Part shown: positions 33,601 through 44,004 of the stretch, piece after piece | Layout of the letters: the number at the start of each line of letters is the position of its first letter | Numbering within the stretch: the first letter of the stretch is position 1 | Source of the DNA: Mytilinidion resinicola | Lineage: Eukaryota > Ascomycota > Dothideomycetes > Mytilinidiales > Mytilinidiaceae | Reading direction: 5' to 3' | Length of the DNA stretch: 64,000 nt | Assembly: GCF_010093595.1 (NCBI RefSeq) | Contig: NW_022985447.1 | Span: forward strand, 1,343,523 to 1,407,522 | Program-made: the position numbers and the translations under genes | Notes under the pieces: generated by a model | What the model was told of the DNA's origin: nothing | Seen by the model: the letters and a program-made list of their open reading frames with translations, nothing else | Database searches by the model: none

Positions 33601-33696
33601 ATCAACGCATGGGGTGGAAAGTACGGCAACGCACTTATTCCACTGGCTTGGCAATCCGCACGCCCTTTTATTACCAACCTATGGACTCTACGTTGA
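30670..33696 (+). CDS. STAND NTPase: Helo-like N-terminus, NACHT-type core, ankyrin repeats, 975 aa
   Basis: Exons 30670-31079, 31129-31989, 32040-33696; introns of 49 and 50 nt, frame closes to 975 residues. The N-terminus (MDPLSVVASIIAVLQLSAKV, then DAPKDRAQCAIETSNLYSLL) matches the fungal STAND N-terminal (Helo-like) domain. The NTPase core has Walker A GIPGAGKT (~225-232), Walker B VYIVIDALDEC (~323-333) and a winged-helix-like segment ending in VIRLVHHTTQEYLEQ. From ~652 to the end are about nine ankyrin repeats with core A-x3-G-H-K-E-I-V-E-L-L-L-x-K-G-A-D-V-N-A-Q-G-G. Such proteins are the fungal counterparts of NOD-like receptors, often acting in heterokaryon incompatibility or non-self sensing; the Helo-like domain is the presumed effector. 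Repeats 3-8 are nearly identical, so the sensor array has recently expanded or been homogenised. The last repeat breaks off into an unrelated tail. Confidence 0.88.
32880..33640 (+). repeat. near-identical 96-102-bp coding repeats (ankyrin array)
   Basis: In-frame DNA repeats inside the STAND gene; the segment AACAAGGGCGCGGATGTTAA and close variants recur about every 96-102 bp (about 32,903, 32,996, 33,095, 33,197, 33,290, 33,389, 33,488). Repeats at about 33,120-33,235 and 33,236-33,335 are almost copies. This is the substrate for unequal crossing-over. Confidence 0.8.
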
Positions 33697-35318
33697 AGTG
33701 CAAAGATTCTTATGGGTGAGGTAAACTCATTGTGGTGTTTGTACTGTTGACATAGAACTTCAGGCGATTAGGTTGGGCCGGCTGCTTGTCCAAAAATAGG
33801 ACGGTGAATTAATCGTTGAACCAGTAAGAATGTCGGACGGTCACGTAGTATGTCAGCCTAACGGATGGAGTATGTCCAATTAATTTCAGAGATGTTAAAT
33901 ACAAGGGGTGTCTGAAAGCACCTACGAAGGCTCTAAAAGCATCTTACCATCCTCCCAATTCCCGTCATGCAAGAATCGCACTGGATTTAGGGACGTTATA
34001 CCTAAGTGGTCCGATTTACAGTCTAGAAACTTTTACATTCTACAGTCAAACACTCGATATATCCCAGGGGTGCCACACAGCCTTTAGCAACGCCCTAAAC
34101 GACAGATACCATCCTCACGATTTGAGGTTCGTGGAAATAGCATTGGTTTCAGTTATGCGAGAGTCTATTTCAGACTCTTACATACTTTACATCCTATCTT
34201 CATGTCTTTTCTCCCCCCCCCAGGTACATCACAAACCGTTCGCTCAGGTCCCAGACAGTCAATACTACCCGGTCTCCATTCATCTATTGGCTGAATCGGC
34301 TATGTCGACAAGCGTTAATCGCTATTCCTTCAAGCCATCTTGATTAGCTTGCCCAGCGACCATCGACAACCTAGGAAGTACTGTCTATTGTCTCTCAAAT
34401 CCATTTCATGCCAATCCTAGTTACTAAGTTCGGGGAAGTGTCTCTTGCATGCAACATAGTAATTCCTCTCACGATCGCATCTAGAATATCGAAAGGCCGC
34501 CTCGCCAACATTTCCCGCATGCAATCACTCAGGTTGCAGCACTACAACCTAGGATCAACAACTCATATGCCAGAAAGCTACTCTCCGAACATCAGCTGTA
34601 GAGAACCCAGCTGAAATCTCAGCTGTAGAGAACCGAGCTGAAGCCTCAGCTGTGCAGGGCTCATCTGAACTTACTAGCGCGCCACCCTGGGGGTGGCCCC
34701 CTTCCTTCCCCTAGTATATATACAACTAGCTAGACGTCTATAGAAATCAGAGTTCACATCAATTTCAACCTGAGTCAATCACAATGAACTTTTGTCGAGT
34801 ATCCCTCCTATCTCTCTCCCAACCTTTCTATTTCGTTGTCGTTATGGATACGATGATATCAAGCCTTTGCTAAACACCGATAAACGAGCTCTGCTCGTAC
34901 GTTACCGCATTAGGCATTTAAGCGATGCTTCTTGCTGATGATCGCTGAGAAAGTCCGCAAATCCATTCTAGGCGCGAGCATGTCTATTCCTCTAGAAAAG
35001 AAGCAAGGCTTAAGCTTCTCCTAATCATCTATCAAAACAAGCTATATACAGATCAAGCCCCGGTCCGCGATTGGGTCCCTGACCCTGCGTTCGTGATTGG
35101 CTCACAAAACTCTCTTTCTGTTGGTCCATGTCAGACACCTACTGCCGTAGCTTCTACGCTTGTGGATAGCGCTGACAGCTATATAGCTGTGGTTGGGTAC
35201 CTCATTACAACTTGTGAACACTATTAAAGCGCTCTCCTTCCTCCCCGCTCTCACTCCATCTTCACCCATCATATCCCTCTCGTCTAATTCTATCTCCCCT
35301 CCTAATCCTACTCCTAAA
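33697..35318. other. intergenic region, possible retroelement LTR remnant
   Basis: No supported gene. At 34,594-34,674 there is a 27-bp tandem repeat. It is followed by CTAGTATATATACAACTAGC near 34,713 and a leader-like stretch, which together resemble a retrotransposon LTR promoter. I see no paired LTR, primer site or reverse transcriptase, so the LTR reading is only a suggestion. Confidence 0.3.
34594..34674. repeat. 27-bp tandem repeat, three copies
   Basis: AGCTGTAGAGAACC plus SAGCTGAARYCTC starts at 34594 and 34621; a third diverged copy starts at 34648 (AGCTGTGCAGGGCTCATCTG). Confidence 0.75.
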
Positions 35319-36312
35319 ATGGGAACTCCTGAAGACTTCGCCCGCATAGGTACGTTATGTCCTAGTACATATACCAGAATTCTTTGGTATCAGTTTTCCC
35401 CCAGTGCCACCGGAATGGGCGTTCAAACACGACGTAGGTCGCCTATCAACACCTCCATTGGTCGTGTTCCAAAACCTCTTTGATTCGGCCTCGATCATCT
35501 ATCAAAGCTATCCTCTGCACGGAGAAATCCGAAATCCAAACCGAAATCTGATCCGCTCCCGGGGAAAACTGAGACCCATCATCCCCCCCCCCCCGTCCCT
35601 CTCTCCGTCCTCAGCCTCGGCTACTCCCGCACCGGCACCCTCTCCATGCACGCCGCCCACCCCTCCCCCTACCACTTCAACTCCCCCCTCGCCAACGCAC
35701 GCAACAGCGACCTGTGGACCGCCGCGCTGGCCGCCAAATACAACGGCCTCGATCCCGCTCTCTCCCGCGCCTTCTTCGACGGCGTGCCCGGCTACGTCGG
35801 CGCTGTCACCGACGCGCCCTGCAACCTCTTCGCCGCGGAACTCGTCTCCCTGTACCCGGGACGCTAAGGTTGTGTTCGTGGAGCGCGAGCTCGAGAGCTG
35901 GATGCGCAGCTGGGAGGCGTTCGCGGAGAAACGCGCGCACGACCCGGTGCTTGGCTGGGGCCCGGAGGGGTGGTTTGTGGGGGGGGGGGAGGGCCGCTGT
36001 GTGCTTTTTTGGGGAAGGGCGGGCCGGTGAATTTCGCAGGTTGATTTGTCCCTTCTGAGCAGGCGTGGTGTTAGGTGGTTGTGTGGTGCTCTGATGCTCT
36101 GAAGAAAGACTGGGTTGGGGGCGGATGAGCGCTGACTTTGAGAAATGAAGGATGTGCCGTTTCCGCATGAGAATGAGAAGGAGAAGAATAAGCAGGTGTT
36201 CGTGGAGATAGTGGAGAGAGGGATGAGGAATATACTCAGCAACGCTCTGGTTGCTTTGGCCGTTATTGGGGTGCCGGTGGGAGCGTGCTATTGGGTTTAC
36301 CGCAGCCGGTGA
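35319..36312 (+). pseudogene. sulfotransferase-like P-loop protein (Sulfotransfer_4 type), broken
   Basis: Start ATG 35319 (MGTPEDFARI), then a 55-nt intron (35350-35404) into VPPEWAFKHDVGRLSTPPLV. The frame is lost at a run of 12 C (35583-35594); the next frame carries the P-loop-like VLSLGYSRTGTLSMHAA and NSDLWTAALAAKYNG, AVTDAPCNLFAAELVSLYP. At 35858-35860 (GGG) it shifts back, giving DAKVVFVERELESWMRSWE, but stops at 36030. A C-terminal piece KDVPFPHENEKEKNK with a hydrophobic segment ALVALAVIGVPVGACYW reappears in that frame and ends at 36312. The order matches fungal P-loop sulfotransferase-like proteins, whose substrates are mostly unknown. Two breaks lie at homopolymers and could be sequence errors; the gap before the C-terminal piece looks like real decay. 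Confidence 0.65.
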
Positions 36313-39300
36313 AATCTTGGATTTGCTATAGACTGTAGAGAGGCTGGAGTGTAGCTATAGTGTTCTTGTGGCGAATAAATAATATTGATTTCCGAGCAAC
36401 CGGCCTGCGAAACTGTAGGCTGGTGAAGAGACTTCTGACTGTCAAGGCCGCTTCGGACGTTCAAACAGTTCCGACACTCATCTCTCCAGGTCGTGACATA
36501 TACAGTTTACTGGCTTCTTCGCTCTAGCAACCTAGGGAGTGTGCGCGTGATGCTAGCATTGATCAGTGCAATCCAGTCAGTACTTGATGCGTACGGCAGT
36601 CCAATTAAGCTTGTTCTAGAAACAAAAGGGGACAAAGCACGTGATCCCAACGTATTTATTATTGAAACCATGTGAAGTTCTCATTGGAAAATCGAGTCTG
36701 AGACATGTCAACGCTTGGGCGTAGATTGTAAGGTGAGAACCCCGTGTTCCTAATTTCCTATCTATGCCAGAATTTTGGACAAGAATTCAAGGTTTTAAAG
36801 TGAATACAAAATGGGAAACATGGCTGCAAAAGTTTGAAAGTGTGTCTGCAAAAGTTTGAAAATGCGTCGGCAAAACTTTGAAAGCAGAAAACGTGTCTGC
36901 AAAAGTTTAAGAATACGTCGGCAAAAGTTTGAAATGGGCCTGTTAAAGTTTGAACCCTTAATTCACCGCAAGCTGCGGGATGGGGAGCAAATGACTAGCG
37001 ACGCAGTCCCTGAGACCACAATGGGTTTTGTGAGTCTTTAGTGTGCAACTTGTTCCTAGGCATACGCAGGGTACTAAAACGACCTCGTTTCCTTTGAAGA
37101 GCGGAGCCTTTCATTTCATTTGAATCATCTACTGCGTATACGAGCTTTTCGGAGGGTTCAAGTAGATTGCCAAATGGATGTGCTCCCCATGTCGAAATGA
37201 AGGAAACGGGTGGTGAGGGAGCCAGTAAAGGGAGCAGATAGACTAGAATACGTCTCCCACCCATAATACTCGCTGAAGCTCATGCACTCGAATAATGCTA
37301 GTGGGTAGACATGGTTCGGCTTCTGAAATTGGAGCTTCTGAGAAAGATAGCAACGTGAAACTGGACTAAATAAATTGTTGTGCTTGTCTGTTCGTCCTTC
37401 CTTTTCCTCGGAATAGCAAGTTGTCGATCGTCACTACGGAGTATAGTCAGCACGTTGCAAATGTCTCGAGGACAGCGTTCGTTGATGGTTTCGGATTGAT
37501 ATATCGACGAACAACAGTTTTCAAGATGTCGAATGGATTGGCTATGAGCCGAAAGAGACTCAGACTTGTGGCACTTTGATCCTAATGTATGATCCCGGAG
37601 GTTCCGTAAGCCTCTTCATGAAGAAAAGTAGAAAGTTTCCGATATTCGGGTGTGATGTATAACGCTCTCAGTAATGCCGGAAATTACATGGTAGAAATGT
37701 ATAAATAGACTAACTATCCAGGATAGGAACATGGTGCACTAAGGCAGGTACCAAACACAATCGACGAGGTATAGGACTCGCAGTGGAGGGCCTTACCGGA
37801 GGGCCTTACTGGAGGGCCTCAAAGGGCATCAACAACAATTCTATTTCTTTAAGGCGCCGCACCGTTCGTAGTAAGATGCTGCGCACTAGTGGGCTTGGCT
37901 GTGGCTTACGGCAAGCCTGATCGGCCATGGTGGTAGGCCTGGTGACATGAAACGTCCCGAGTTCGACTAGCCGGACTCGTGGGCGTGAATTTGGGGATCC
38001 GAACGAACGCCAGAAGGCGTTTGAGGCGTGGTTTTGAGCTGACGAGAGGGACAAGTAGTTACACGGTACCTACGTGTGTTTGCGGTGAAGATTAATGCAT
38101 ATCGAATGAATTGAGAGCTGCTGATATGCACGACTGGTGGCTGGCATACACCGCTCTTAATAGTGCTACAATGGTGTCGTTGAGCGGAGGATTGTTTCAT
38201 GCTGTGTAGATGAGGCATTAGTTTGTGCTGCTAGTCGCATTCGGCACCTCAGAGGTGGGAGTTGCTGTAGCGGCTGTAGCGTGTGAGGGATAGATGAGGA
38301 GAGTACTAATGATGGAGAAGTCGGAGAAGTCGGTAGCGTTCTTTGCTTGACCTCATCTGGCCCACAGGAAAAAGTGGGATACCCCGACTTTTGCGGCTGT
38401 GCGTATTCTACAGGTCCGATCTGAGCGGAAGGGCGGCCGTATGACAGCAGGCGGCTTGCTCCCGATCGATGCGCCTCCTGTCTTGCAGGCAGAGGAGCGG
38501 ATGTCGCAGGTCGGAGGAAGGTCTGACGGCGGAGCCAAGAAGAATTGGCAAACATTGGCGCAGGAAGGGCGGCAGCAGGAATGGCGGCAGACGTACAGAA
38601 GAACGCGGAGGAGTACGAGGCTTGGCTCTTGTGGATCAGATAGAGTTGGTGCTGGCGTGGGTAGCAGCGGGCTGCAGGCGCACCATGACGATGAAAAGGC
38701 ATCGTCAGCTGTCCGTGGTCCAGAGTGCAGCGGAACACGCCCGAGGCATGCACCGTCGGCCCTCTGGCTCGCCCGTGCTTTTTTAAGCGCACAGTCTGCA
38801 GGTGGCTGGCTGCGATGCCGACAGGCGACGCCGGCATCGTGGCTGATGGCACCGGGTCAGCCTGTCTCGATCCTGCTTCACGGACAGCCTCAACACCACG
38901 CTTCTCCCGTCCGGTCTCGCTCTCCACCACATCGCGCTCCGCGATGCGCACCACGCGGGGTCCACGGCAACGTATCGATATCAACGTCTGTCCTCCGCTA
39001 TTTGCTTTCCCAGGAAACGATTGCTGTTTCTTCTCCCCGGATCTGCCTGATCCCGCCCTCATGGCTGCCGGCGCCGTGACGCCAGGCGATGGCCCGTGGC
39101 TGCTCCAGTTGGACCAGCCTTCCCGCATCTGCATCGAGCTGTGTTGGCCGTCTAATCAGCGTCTGCAACGGTGCCTCGCATGCCACATCCCAGCACCGAA
39201 TACGGCTGTTGACATGGTCGTCCGGCTCCCCAAAGCGCTCCGGCAGGCTTAGTGTCTTCATGCTTGCACAACCGACTCGACACCACGGCGCACCAACAAG

Positions 39301-39550
39301 CTGTGACCTTCCAGGCGGCCCTCGGAGGCCATGCAGGTTTCCTCGGCCATGGTAGATAGAAAGAGGATCGCCGTCGCACTGCCCAGTTGATTCACGACCC
39401 TCTTAATTCCCTGTCCTCCTGCATACTAACATCGCTCCCGTTCTTCGTGAATACTTCTTCTCCAGACCTGCTCTTCCGATCACCCACCAGCCTAATTCTG
39501 ATAGCTGTTCCCGCTTTCCGTTCCACTTACTAGTCTTTCTTTTCTTCATC
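36313..39550. other. 3.2-kb intergenic region
   Basis: I find no supported gene. Minus-strand ORF 38166-39134 (322 codons) and overlapping plus-strand ORFs are mutual shadows in GC-rich DNA without recognisable domain. From about 39,240 to 39,550 the sequence becomes T/C-rich and is probably the leader of the MFS gene. A minisatellite lies at 36,826-36,955. Confidence 0.45.
36826..36955. repeat. minisatellite, ~17-33-bp spacing, about six copies
   Basis: The word TGCAAAAGTTTGAAA, with variants such as GGCAAAACTTTGAAA and TGTTAAAGTTTGAAC, recurs about six times, alternating GTGTCTGCAAAAG and GCGTCGGCAAAAG forms. Confidence 0.75.
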
Positions 39551-41299
39551 ATGAATAATGGTGCATACCAACCCACACCCCGCGAGAGCGAGGATTGGAC
39601 CCCTGTGGACACCGACTCCATGAAGAAGAGCTCCATGTACAAGTCTCGACACATATCGTTGCAATCCAGAGTGGACTCCATCGCCGCAGAGAGCATGTAC
39701 GACTTCCAGGATTCACGACAAAGCCTCCCCGCCGCCTATAGTTCCAGGCACCACAAATCCACCAGCTACATCCTCAACCCAAGATACACTGGACACTTCG
39801 ACCAATATGACTACGACCCAGAGCCAATGGCGGTACCACAATCGCCAGTCGGTCCTACTAGCCCACCACCGGCGAAACTCATTAATATGAGTCTAACGCG
39901 GGAGATTTTCTTCGTCGCCATTTGCGCAGTGTCCCATCTCATGACCCAGGCGTCTTTGGGCCTGGCACTTGCCCCTCTCGACATCATTGCAAAAGACTTT
40001 GGCACCACAAATGCCGGAGAACAGTCCTGGTTCATTGCCGGTTACAGTTTGACTGTTGGCACCTTTATCATGATTTCCGGACGGCTAGGAGATATCCTCG
40101 GACACAAGCGTGTCTTTGCTTTTGGATATGCATGGTTCGGTGTATGGAGCTGTTTCGCTGGTTTCAGCGCCTACCCGAAACACCAGATCTTTTTCGACGT
40201 CTGCCGTGCTATGCAAGGAATCGGTCCCGCGCTTCTCATGCCGAATGCCCTCGCGCTCTTCGGCCGCGCATACTCCCCAGGAATCCGCAAGAACATCGTC
40301 TTCAGCTTTTTCGGTGCGGCTGCTCCAGCTGGCTTTGTTATCGGTGCTACCTCCGGTAGCTTCTTCGGGCAAGTTGCATGGTGGCCATGGGCGTTCTGGA
40401 GCTTTGGTATTACCTGCTTCGCACTTGGCGTTCTCAGCATGTTCATCATTCCCAACGCTCTTTCTGACCGACCAGCCAAGAGCCCTGGTTTTGATTGGAG
40501 TGGATCCATTGTTGGTGTGTGTGGTCTGGTCCTCGTCAATATCGCCTTTAACAACGCTCCTCTCTACGGCTGGAACAAACCACACGTCTACTTTATCCTC
40601 ATCATTGGCCTTTTATGCCTAGGGGCTTTTGGATGGGTTGAAAAGCGAGCCGTCAACCCGCTCCTCCCCATGCATGCGTTGAATAGCACTGTTGGCTTCG
40701 TCCTCGCCTGCGTTGGCGTGGGCTGGGGTGCCTTTGGTGTCTGGGTCTTCTACAGCTGGCGATTTCTCACCCTCGTTCGCCACGCCACGCCCCTTTCCAT
40801 ATCCGCACAATACGCTCCATGCATGATCAGCGGTCTGATCGCCTCCGGAATGACTGGATTCCTCATGACGCACACACCCGTCAGCTTCGTGATGATGACC
40901 TCTATGGTAGCCTTTTGCATCGGCATTGTCATCGCAGGCACCCAACCCGCCCAGCAGACATACTGGGCGCAGATGTTCGTCAGCATCATCGTCATGCCAT
41001 TCGGAATGGATATGTCCTTCCCAGCGGCCTCAATTATCCTCTCGAACCATATGCCTCGCGAGCACCAAGGCTTGGCCATGTCTCTCGTCAACACCGTCGT
41101 CAACTACTCGATCTCCGTCGCCCTCGGTATCGCAGGCACCGTCGAAGTGTACGGCAACAAAGACCCTGCGAACGTCGAGCATGGCATCCGGCTAGCATAC
41201 TACACCGCCATAGGCCTGAGCGGTCTCGGAGTCCTCCTTGGCGCTGCATTCTTCGCGAAGAGCTTGCTGAAGGAAGGCTGGAAAGTTATGGAGCACTGA
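39551..41299 (+). CDS. MFS transporter, DHA2-type (14-helix), 582 aa
   Basis: Intronless, 582 residues. A ~110-residue hydrophilic Ser/Tyr/Pro-rich cytosolic N-terminus precedes the membrane part, which starts at REIFFVAICAVSHLMTQASL. The loop 2-3 signature is GRLGDILGHKRVF, and motif-C-like Gly/Pro-rich segments follow (PAGFVIGATSGSFFGQVAWW). I count about 14 hydrophobic segments, typical of the DHA2 branch, with PREHQGLAMSLVNTVVNYS near the C-terminal half. The closest type I recognise is the Atr1/Amf1-like group of fungal DHA2 proteins (drug or aminotriazole resistance, low-affinity ammonium transport); the substrate cannot be set from sequence. Expected location: plasma membrane. The start follows a T/C-rich leader. 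Confidence 0.9.
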   Translation: MNNGAYQPTPRESEDWTPVDTDSMKKSSMYKSRHISLQSRVDSIAAESMYDFQDSRQSLPAAYSSRHHKSTSYILNPRYTGHFDQYDYDPEPMAVPQSPVGPTSPPPAKLINMSLTREIFFVAICAVSHLMTQASLGLALAPLDIIAKDFGTTNAGEQSWFIAGYSLTVGTFIMISGRLGDILGHKRVFAFGYAWFGVWSCFAGFSAYPKHQIFFDVCRAMQGIGPALLMPNALALFGRAYSPGIRKNIVFSFFGAAAPAGFVIGATSGSFFGQVAWWPWAFWSFGITCFALGVLSMFIIPNALSDRPAKSPGFDWSGSIVGVCGLVLVNIAFNNAPLYGWNKPHVYFILIIGLLCLGAFGWVEKRAVNPLLPMHALNSTVGFVLACVGVGWGAFGVWVFYSWRFLTLVRHATPLSISAQYAPCMISGLIASGMTGFLMTHTPVSFVMMTSMVAFCIGIVIAGTQPAQQTYWAQMFVSIIVMPFGMDMSFPAASIILSNHMPREHQGLAMSLVNTVVNYSISVALGIAGTVEVYGNKDPANVEHGIRLAYYTAIGLSGLGVLLGAAFFAKSLLKEGWKVMEH

Positions 41300-42052
41300 A
41301 TCCAGCCCAGCCATAATGTTCCAGCGGTACGGACATGTTCACGAATATCTCTTATCTCATCAATTTAGGTGTTTTGGGCGCTTTAGATCTGGATACGGAA
41401 TTCATACAACGGCGTTTTTGGGGAATTATGTCTATGAAAACGTTTCACGTTCCTGTTCTTGGAGCGAGCGACTGAGCGGGGCGTTTTATTCCTTTTTGGA
41501 GCGTGTTGAACGATCCGAAATTATGTCGCTCTCTAATTTCTATTGTGTATTGTCTGATGTCCGTTCTTCCGTCTCATCTTTCGTCGCTCTCTCCCTTTTG
41601 TGGATGATATCTCAGGACTACTCTAGTCTTTTTAGAATCGACGAATGTATGATGATCTGATCTCTGGGGCACGGCTGCATATACTTACGAATCAAATCAC
41701 CATCCAAATTATCTCAATACTCGGATCAACTCTTGAGTCCGTCAGTCAGTCAAGAGCGGACGTCTACTTACACTACAATATAGCGGTAGCTCACACCCCC
41801 TGACCCTCATCTTTCTCATCAACGGTTCAACGCCTCCCACCCGCACTGTTCCTGCAGAAGTCGCACAAGGTGCTCCAACAACCTTGTCGACTTTCCTCTT
41901 TTCAACTCATCCTGCATCATGGTGACGTCAATGACGCTCTAGTAACATCTTCGTGATATTTACACAACATCGTCAACGCAGCATTTTATCATCCCTCACA
42001 GCATTCGTGTTACCGTTCAACAACACCACTATCCAACCCATCTCTCATCACA
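41300..42052. other. intergenic region
   Basis: The 3' flank of the MFS gene is T-rich. From about 41,950 the sequence is an A/C-rich leader for the next gene. No other feature seen. Confidence 0.4.
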
Positions 42053-42817
42053 ATGTCTTCCGACCTCCCCACCACCAACGCCGCCGCCGGCTCGCCCCTA
42101 ACAACCAAATCCCACGTCCTCGAAACCGGCGCCGCAGCAACCCAGAACTTTGCGCCTGTGTCATCTATCTGCGCCCACCTCAACGCCTTCCACGCCTACG
42201 TCGCCGACCCGTCTCGTTGCGTCGAAACAAACCACTACTGCGCCCACCTCAACGAGGACGTGCGGCAGTGCATTTTGTATGACTCGCCGGAGAAGAACGC
42301 GCGGTTGATTGGGATCGAGTACATGATCTCCCCCCGCCTCTTCGCGACCCTAGACGCAGAAGAAAAGAAGTTGTGGCACTCCCACGTCTTCGAAGTCAAA
42401 TCCGGCATGCTCATCATGCCCAAACCACCGCTAGTACCTCAAGTCGCGTGGGAGACCGCCGAGACGGCTGAGATGGAGGAAGTTTGGAACCCTGTTCTCC
42501 TTTTCCCACCTTCCTGAGTCTTCGTACCGTGAGATACTGGTTGCTGAATACTATTTCAGGTTGTGCATTTGTACGGCAAGGTTTACCACCTCTGGCAGAC
42601 GGACCGGGGGGACAAAGTGCCGTTGGGCCCGCCGCAGTTGATGGGGAGCTATACGGCCGAGGGACAGATGGAGCAAGTGAAGGGGGGCGGGTTCGAGAAG
42701 TTGGTGGGCGAGAGGGATGAGCGGTTTGGGGAGGATTGGAAGAGGAAGAGGGAGATTAGGGAGGGGATTGAGGAGCCGGAGATCAGTGGGGAGGCGGATG
42801 TGATGTGGAAGAAGTGA
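42053..42817 (+). CDS. DUF1264 / oil-body-associated-protein-like protein, 228 aa
   Basis: Exons 42053-42481 and 42560-42817, with a 78-nt intron and phase-0 junction; 228 residues. The conserved core is [52 protein letters not shown] and, across the intron, [21 protein letters not shown] recognise this as the DUF1264 (OBAP) family. Plant members associate with oil bodies; fungal function is not established. There is no signal peptide or membrane segment, so it is probably cytosolic or lipid-droplet associated. The C-terminus is charged ([20 protein letters not shown]). The intron donor GTTTGG is weak, so the splice site is the least certain part. Confidence 0.82.
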
Positions 42818-43034
42818 ATTGGAGTGATCGTGTGATATGAAGGGGGCTTTTTCGAATGAGAGAAGGAGGTATGGGCCACACGTGGCTAAAATTGACGATA
42901 CGTTATGGAAATTACCCCTCCAGAAGGATCTTGAACGTGTGAAATACTATGTCTACACGCCTTGAGCATAACAGCTTTTGTCTCCATGAAATCGTACACA
43001 TCAGCCAAACCTGGCAAAAAGCATTCCCACTCTC

Positions 43035-44004
43035 CTACGCCTCATCAACAACCTGTATCCCACCCCCCTCCTTCGCCCTCTCCTGTCCCATCAGCTTGCC
43101 CAATATATCCATCCCCTCCCCCTCCTCATCACTCCCACTCTCCTCCTCCTCCGCATCCGGATCTCGCCCCTCCAGCACACCGAGTCCAAGATCCTACACC
43201 ACACATTAATTAGCTGCTACCCCATCTCCCCAAAAGACCATCCTCACTCACCATCTCAATATACTCCCCCNNNNNNNNNNNNNNNNNNNNNNNNNNNNNN
43301 NNNNNNNNNNNNNNNNNNNNNNNNNNNNNNNNNNNNNNNNNNNNNNNNNNNNNNNNNNNNNNNNNNNNNNNNNNNNNNNNNNNNNNNNNNNNNNNNNNNN
43401 NNNNNNNNNNNNNNNNNNNNNNNNNNNNNNNNNNNNNNNNNNNNNNNNNNNNNNNNNNNNNNNNNNNNNNNNNNNNNNNNNNNNNNNNNNNNNNNNNNNN
43501 NNNNNNNNNNNNNNNNNNNNNNNNNNNNNNNNNNNNNNNNNNNNNNNNNNNNNNNNNNNNNNNNNNNNNNNNNNNNNNNNNNNNNNNNNNNNNNNNNNNN
43601 NNNNNNNNNNNNNNNNNNNNNNNNNNNNNNNNNNNNNNNNNNNNNNNNNNNNNNNNNNNNNNNNNNNNNNNNNNNNNNNNNNNNNNNNNNNNNNNNNNNN
43701 NNNNNNNNNNNNNNNNNNNNNNNNNNNNNNNNNNNNNNNNNNNNNNNNNNNNNNNNNNNNNNNNNNNNNNNNNNNNNNNNNNNNNNNNNNNNNNNNNNNN
43801 NNNNNNNNNNNNNNNNNNNNNNNNNNNNNNNNNNNNNNNNNNNNNNNNNNNNNNNNNNNNNGGGGCGTTGGAGGGGGAGGACATGGTGGAGGAGGGGGTG
43901 GACGGTGTTATGGAGGGGAGGGTACTGGGGTGGCGGGATTCGCTGGGATTGTTCGTTGGGTTTTGGTATTTGGGTATGGGTGGCGAGGAGGTGTTGTGGG
44001 ACAA
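43035..44004 (-). CDS. gene cut by an assembly gap; C-terminus resembles NOPCHAP1/DUF4598-type proteins
   Basis: Only the ends are visible. The last exon (43193-43035) and the one before it (from the gap edge to 43252) are joined by a 58-nt intron with GTGAGT donor, giving GEYIEMDLGLGVLEGRDPD, then an acidic stretch and MDILGKLMGQERAKEGGG before the stop. The pattern YIEM-LGLGVLE, acidic spacer, (D)VLGKLM is what I associate with the small nucleolar-assembly family DUF4598/NOPCHAP1. On the other side of the gap a minus-strand ORF starts at 44004 and is Ser/Pro/Thr-rich (MSHNTSSPPIPKYQ); it may be the N-terminus. The middle is missing, so size and start are unknown. Confidence 0.5.
43271..43861. 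other. assembly gap (591 N)
   Basis: Unresolved bases. The gap interrupts the minus-strand gene just described, and both flanks are low-complexity (C-rich before, G-rich after). Confidence 1.

Noticed and set aside
34690..34900. Short secreted peptide starting at 34784 (MNFCRVSLLS...)
   Set aside because: Only about 29 codons with no downstream exon found; the TATA and leader fit an LTR remnant equally well.
38166..39134. 322-codon minus-strand ORF upstream of the MFS gene
   Set aside because: Matched by equally long ORFs on the other strand; low-complexity, no domain, and lies in the presumed promoter of the MFS gene.
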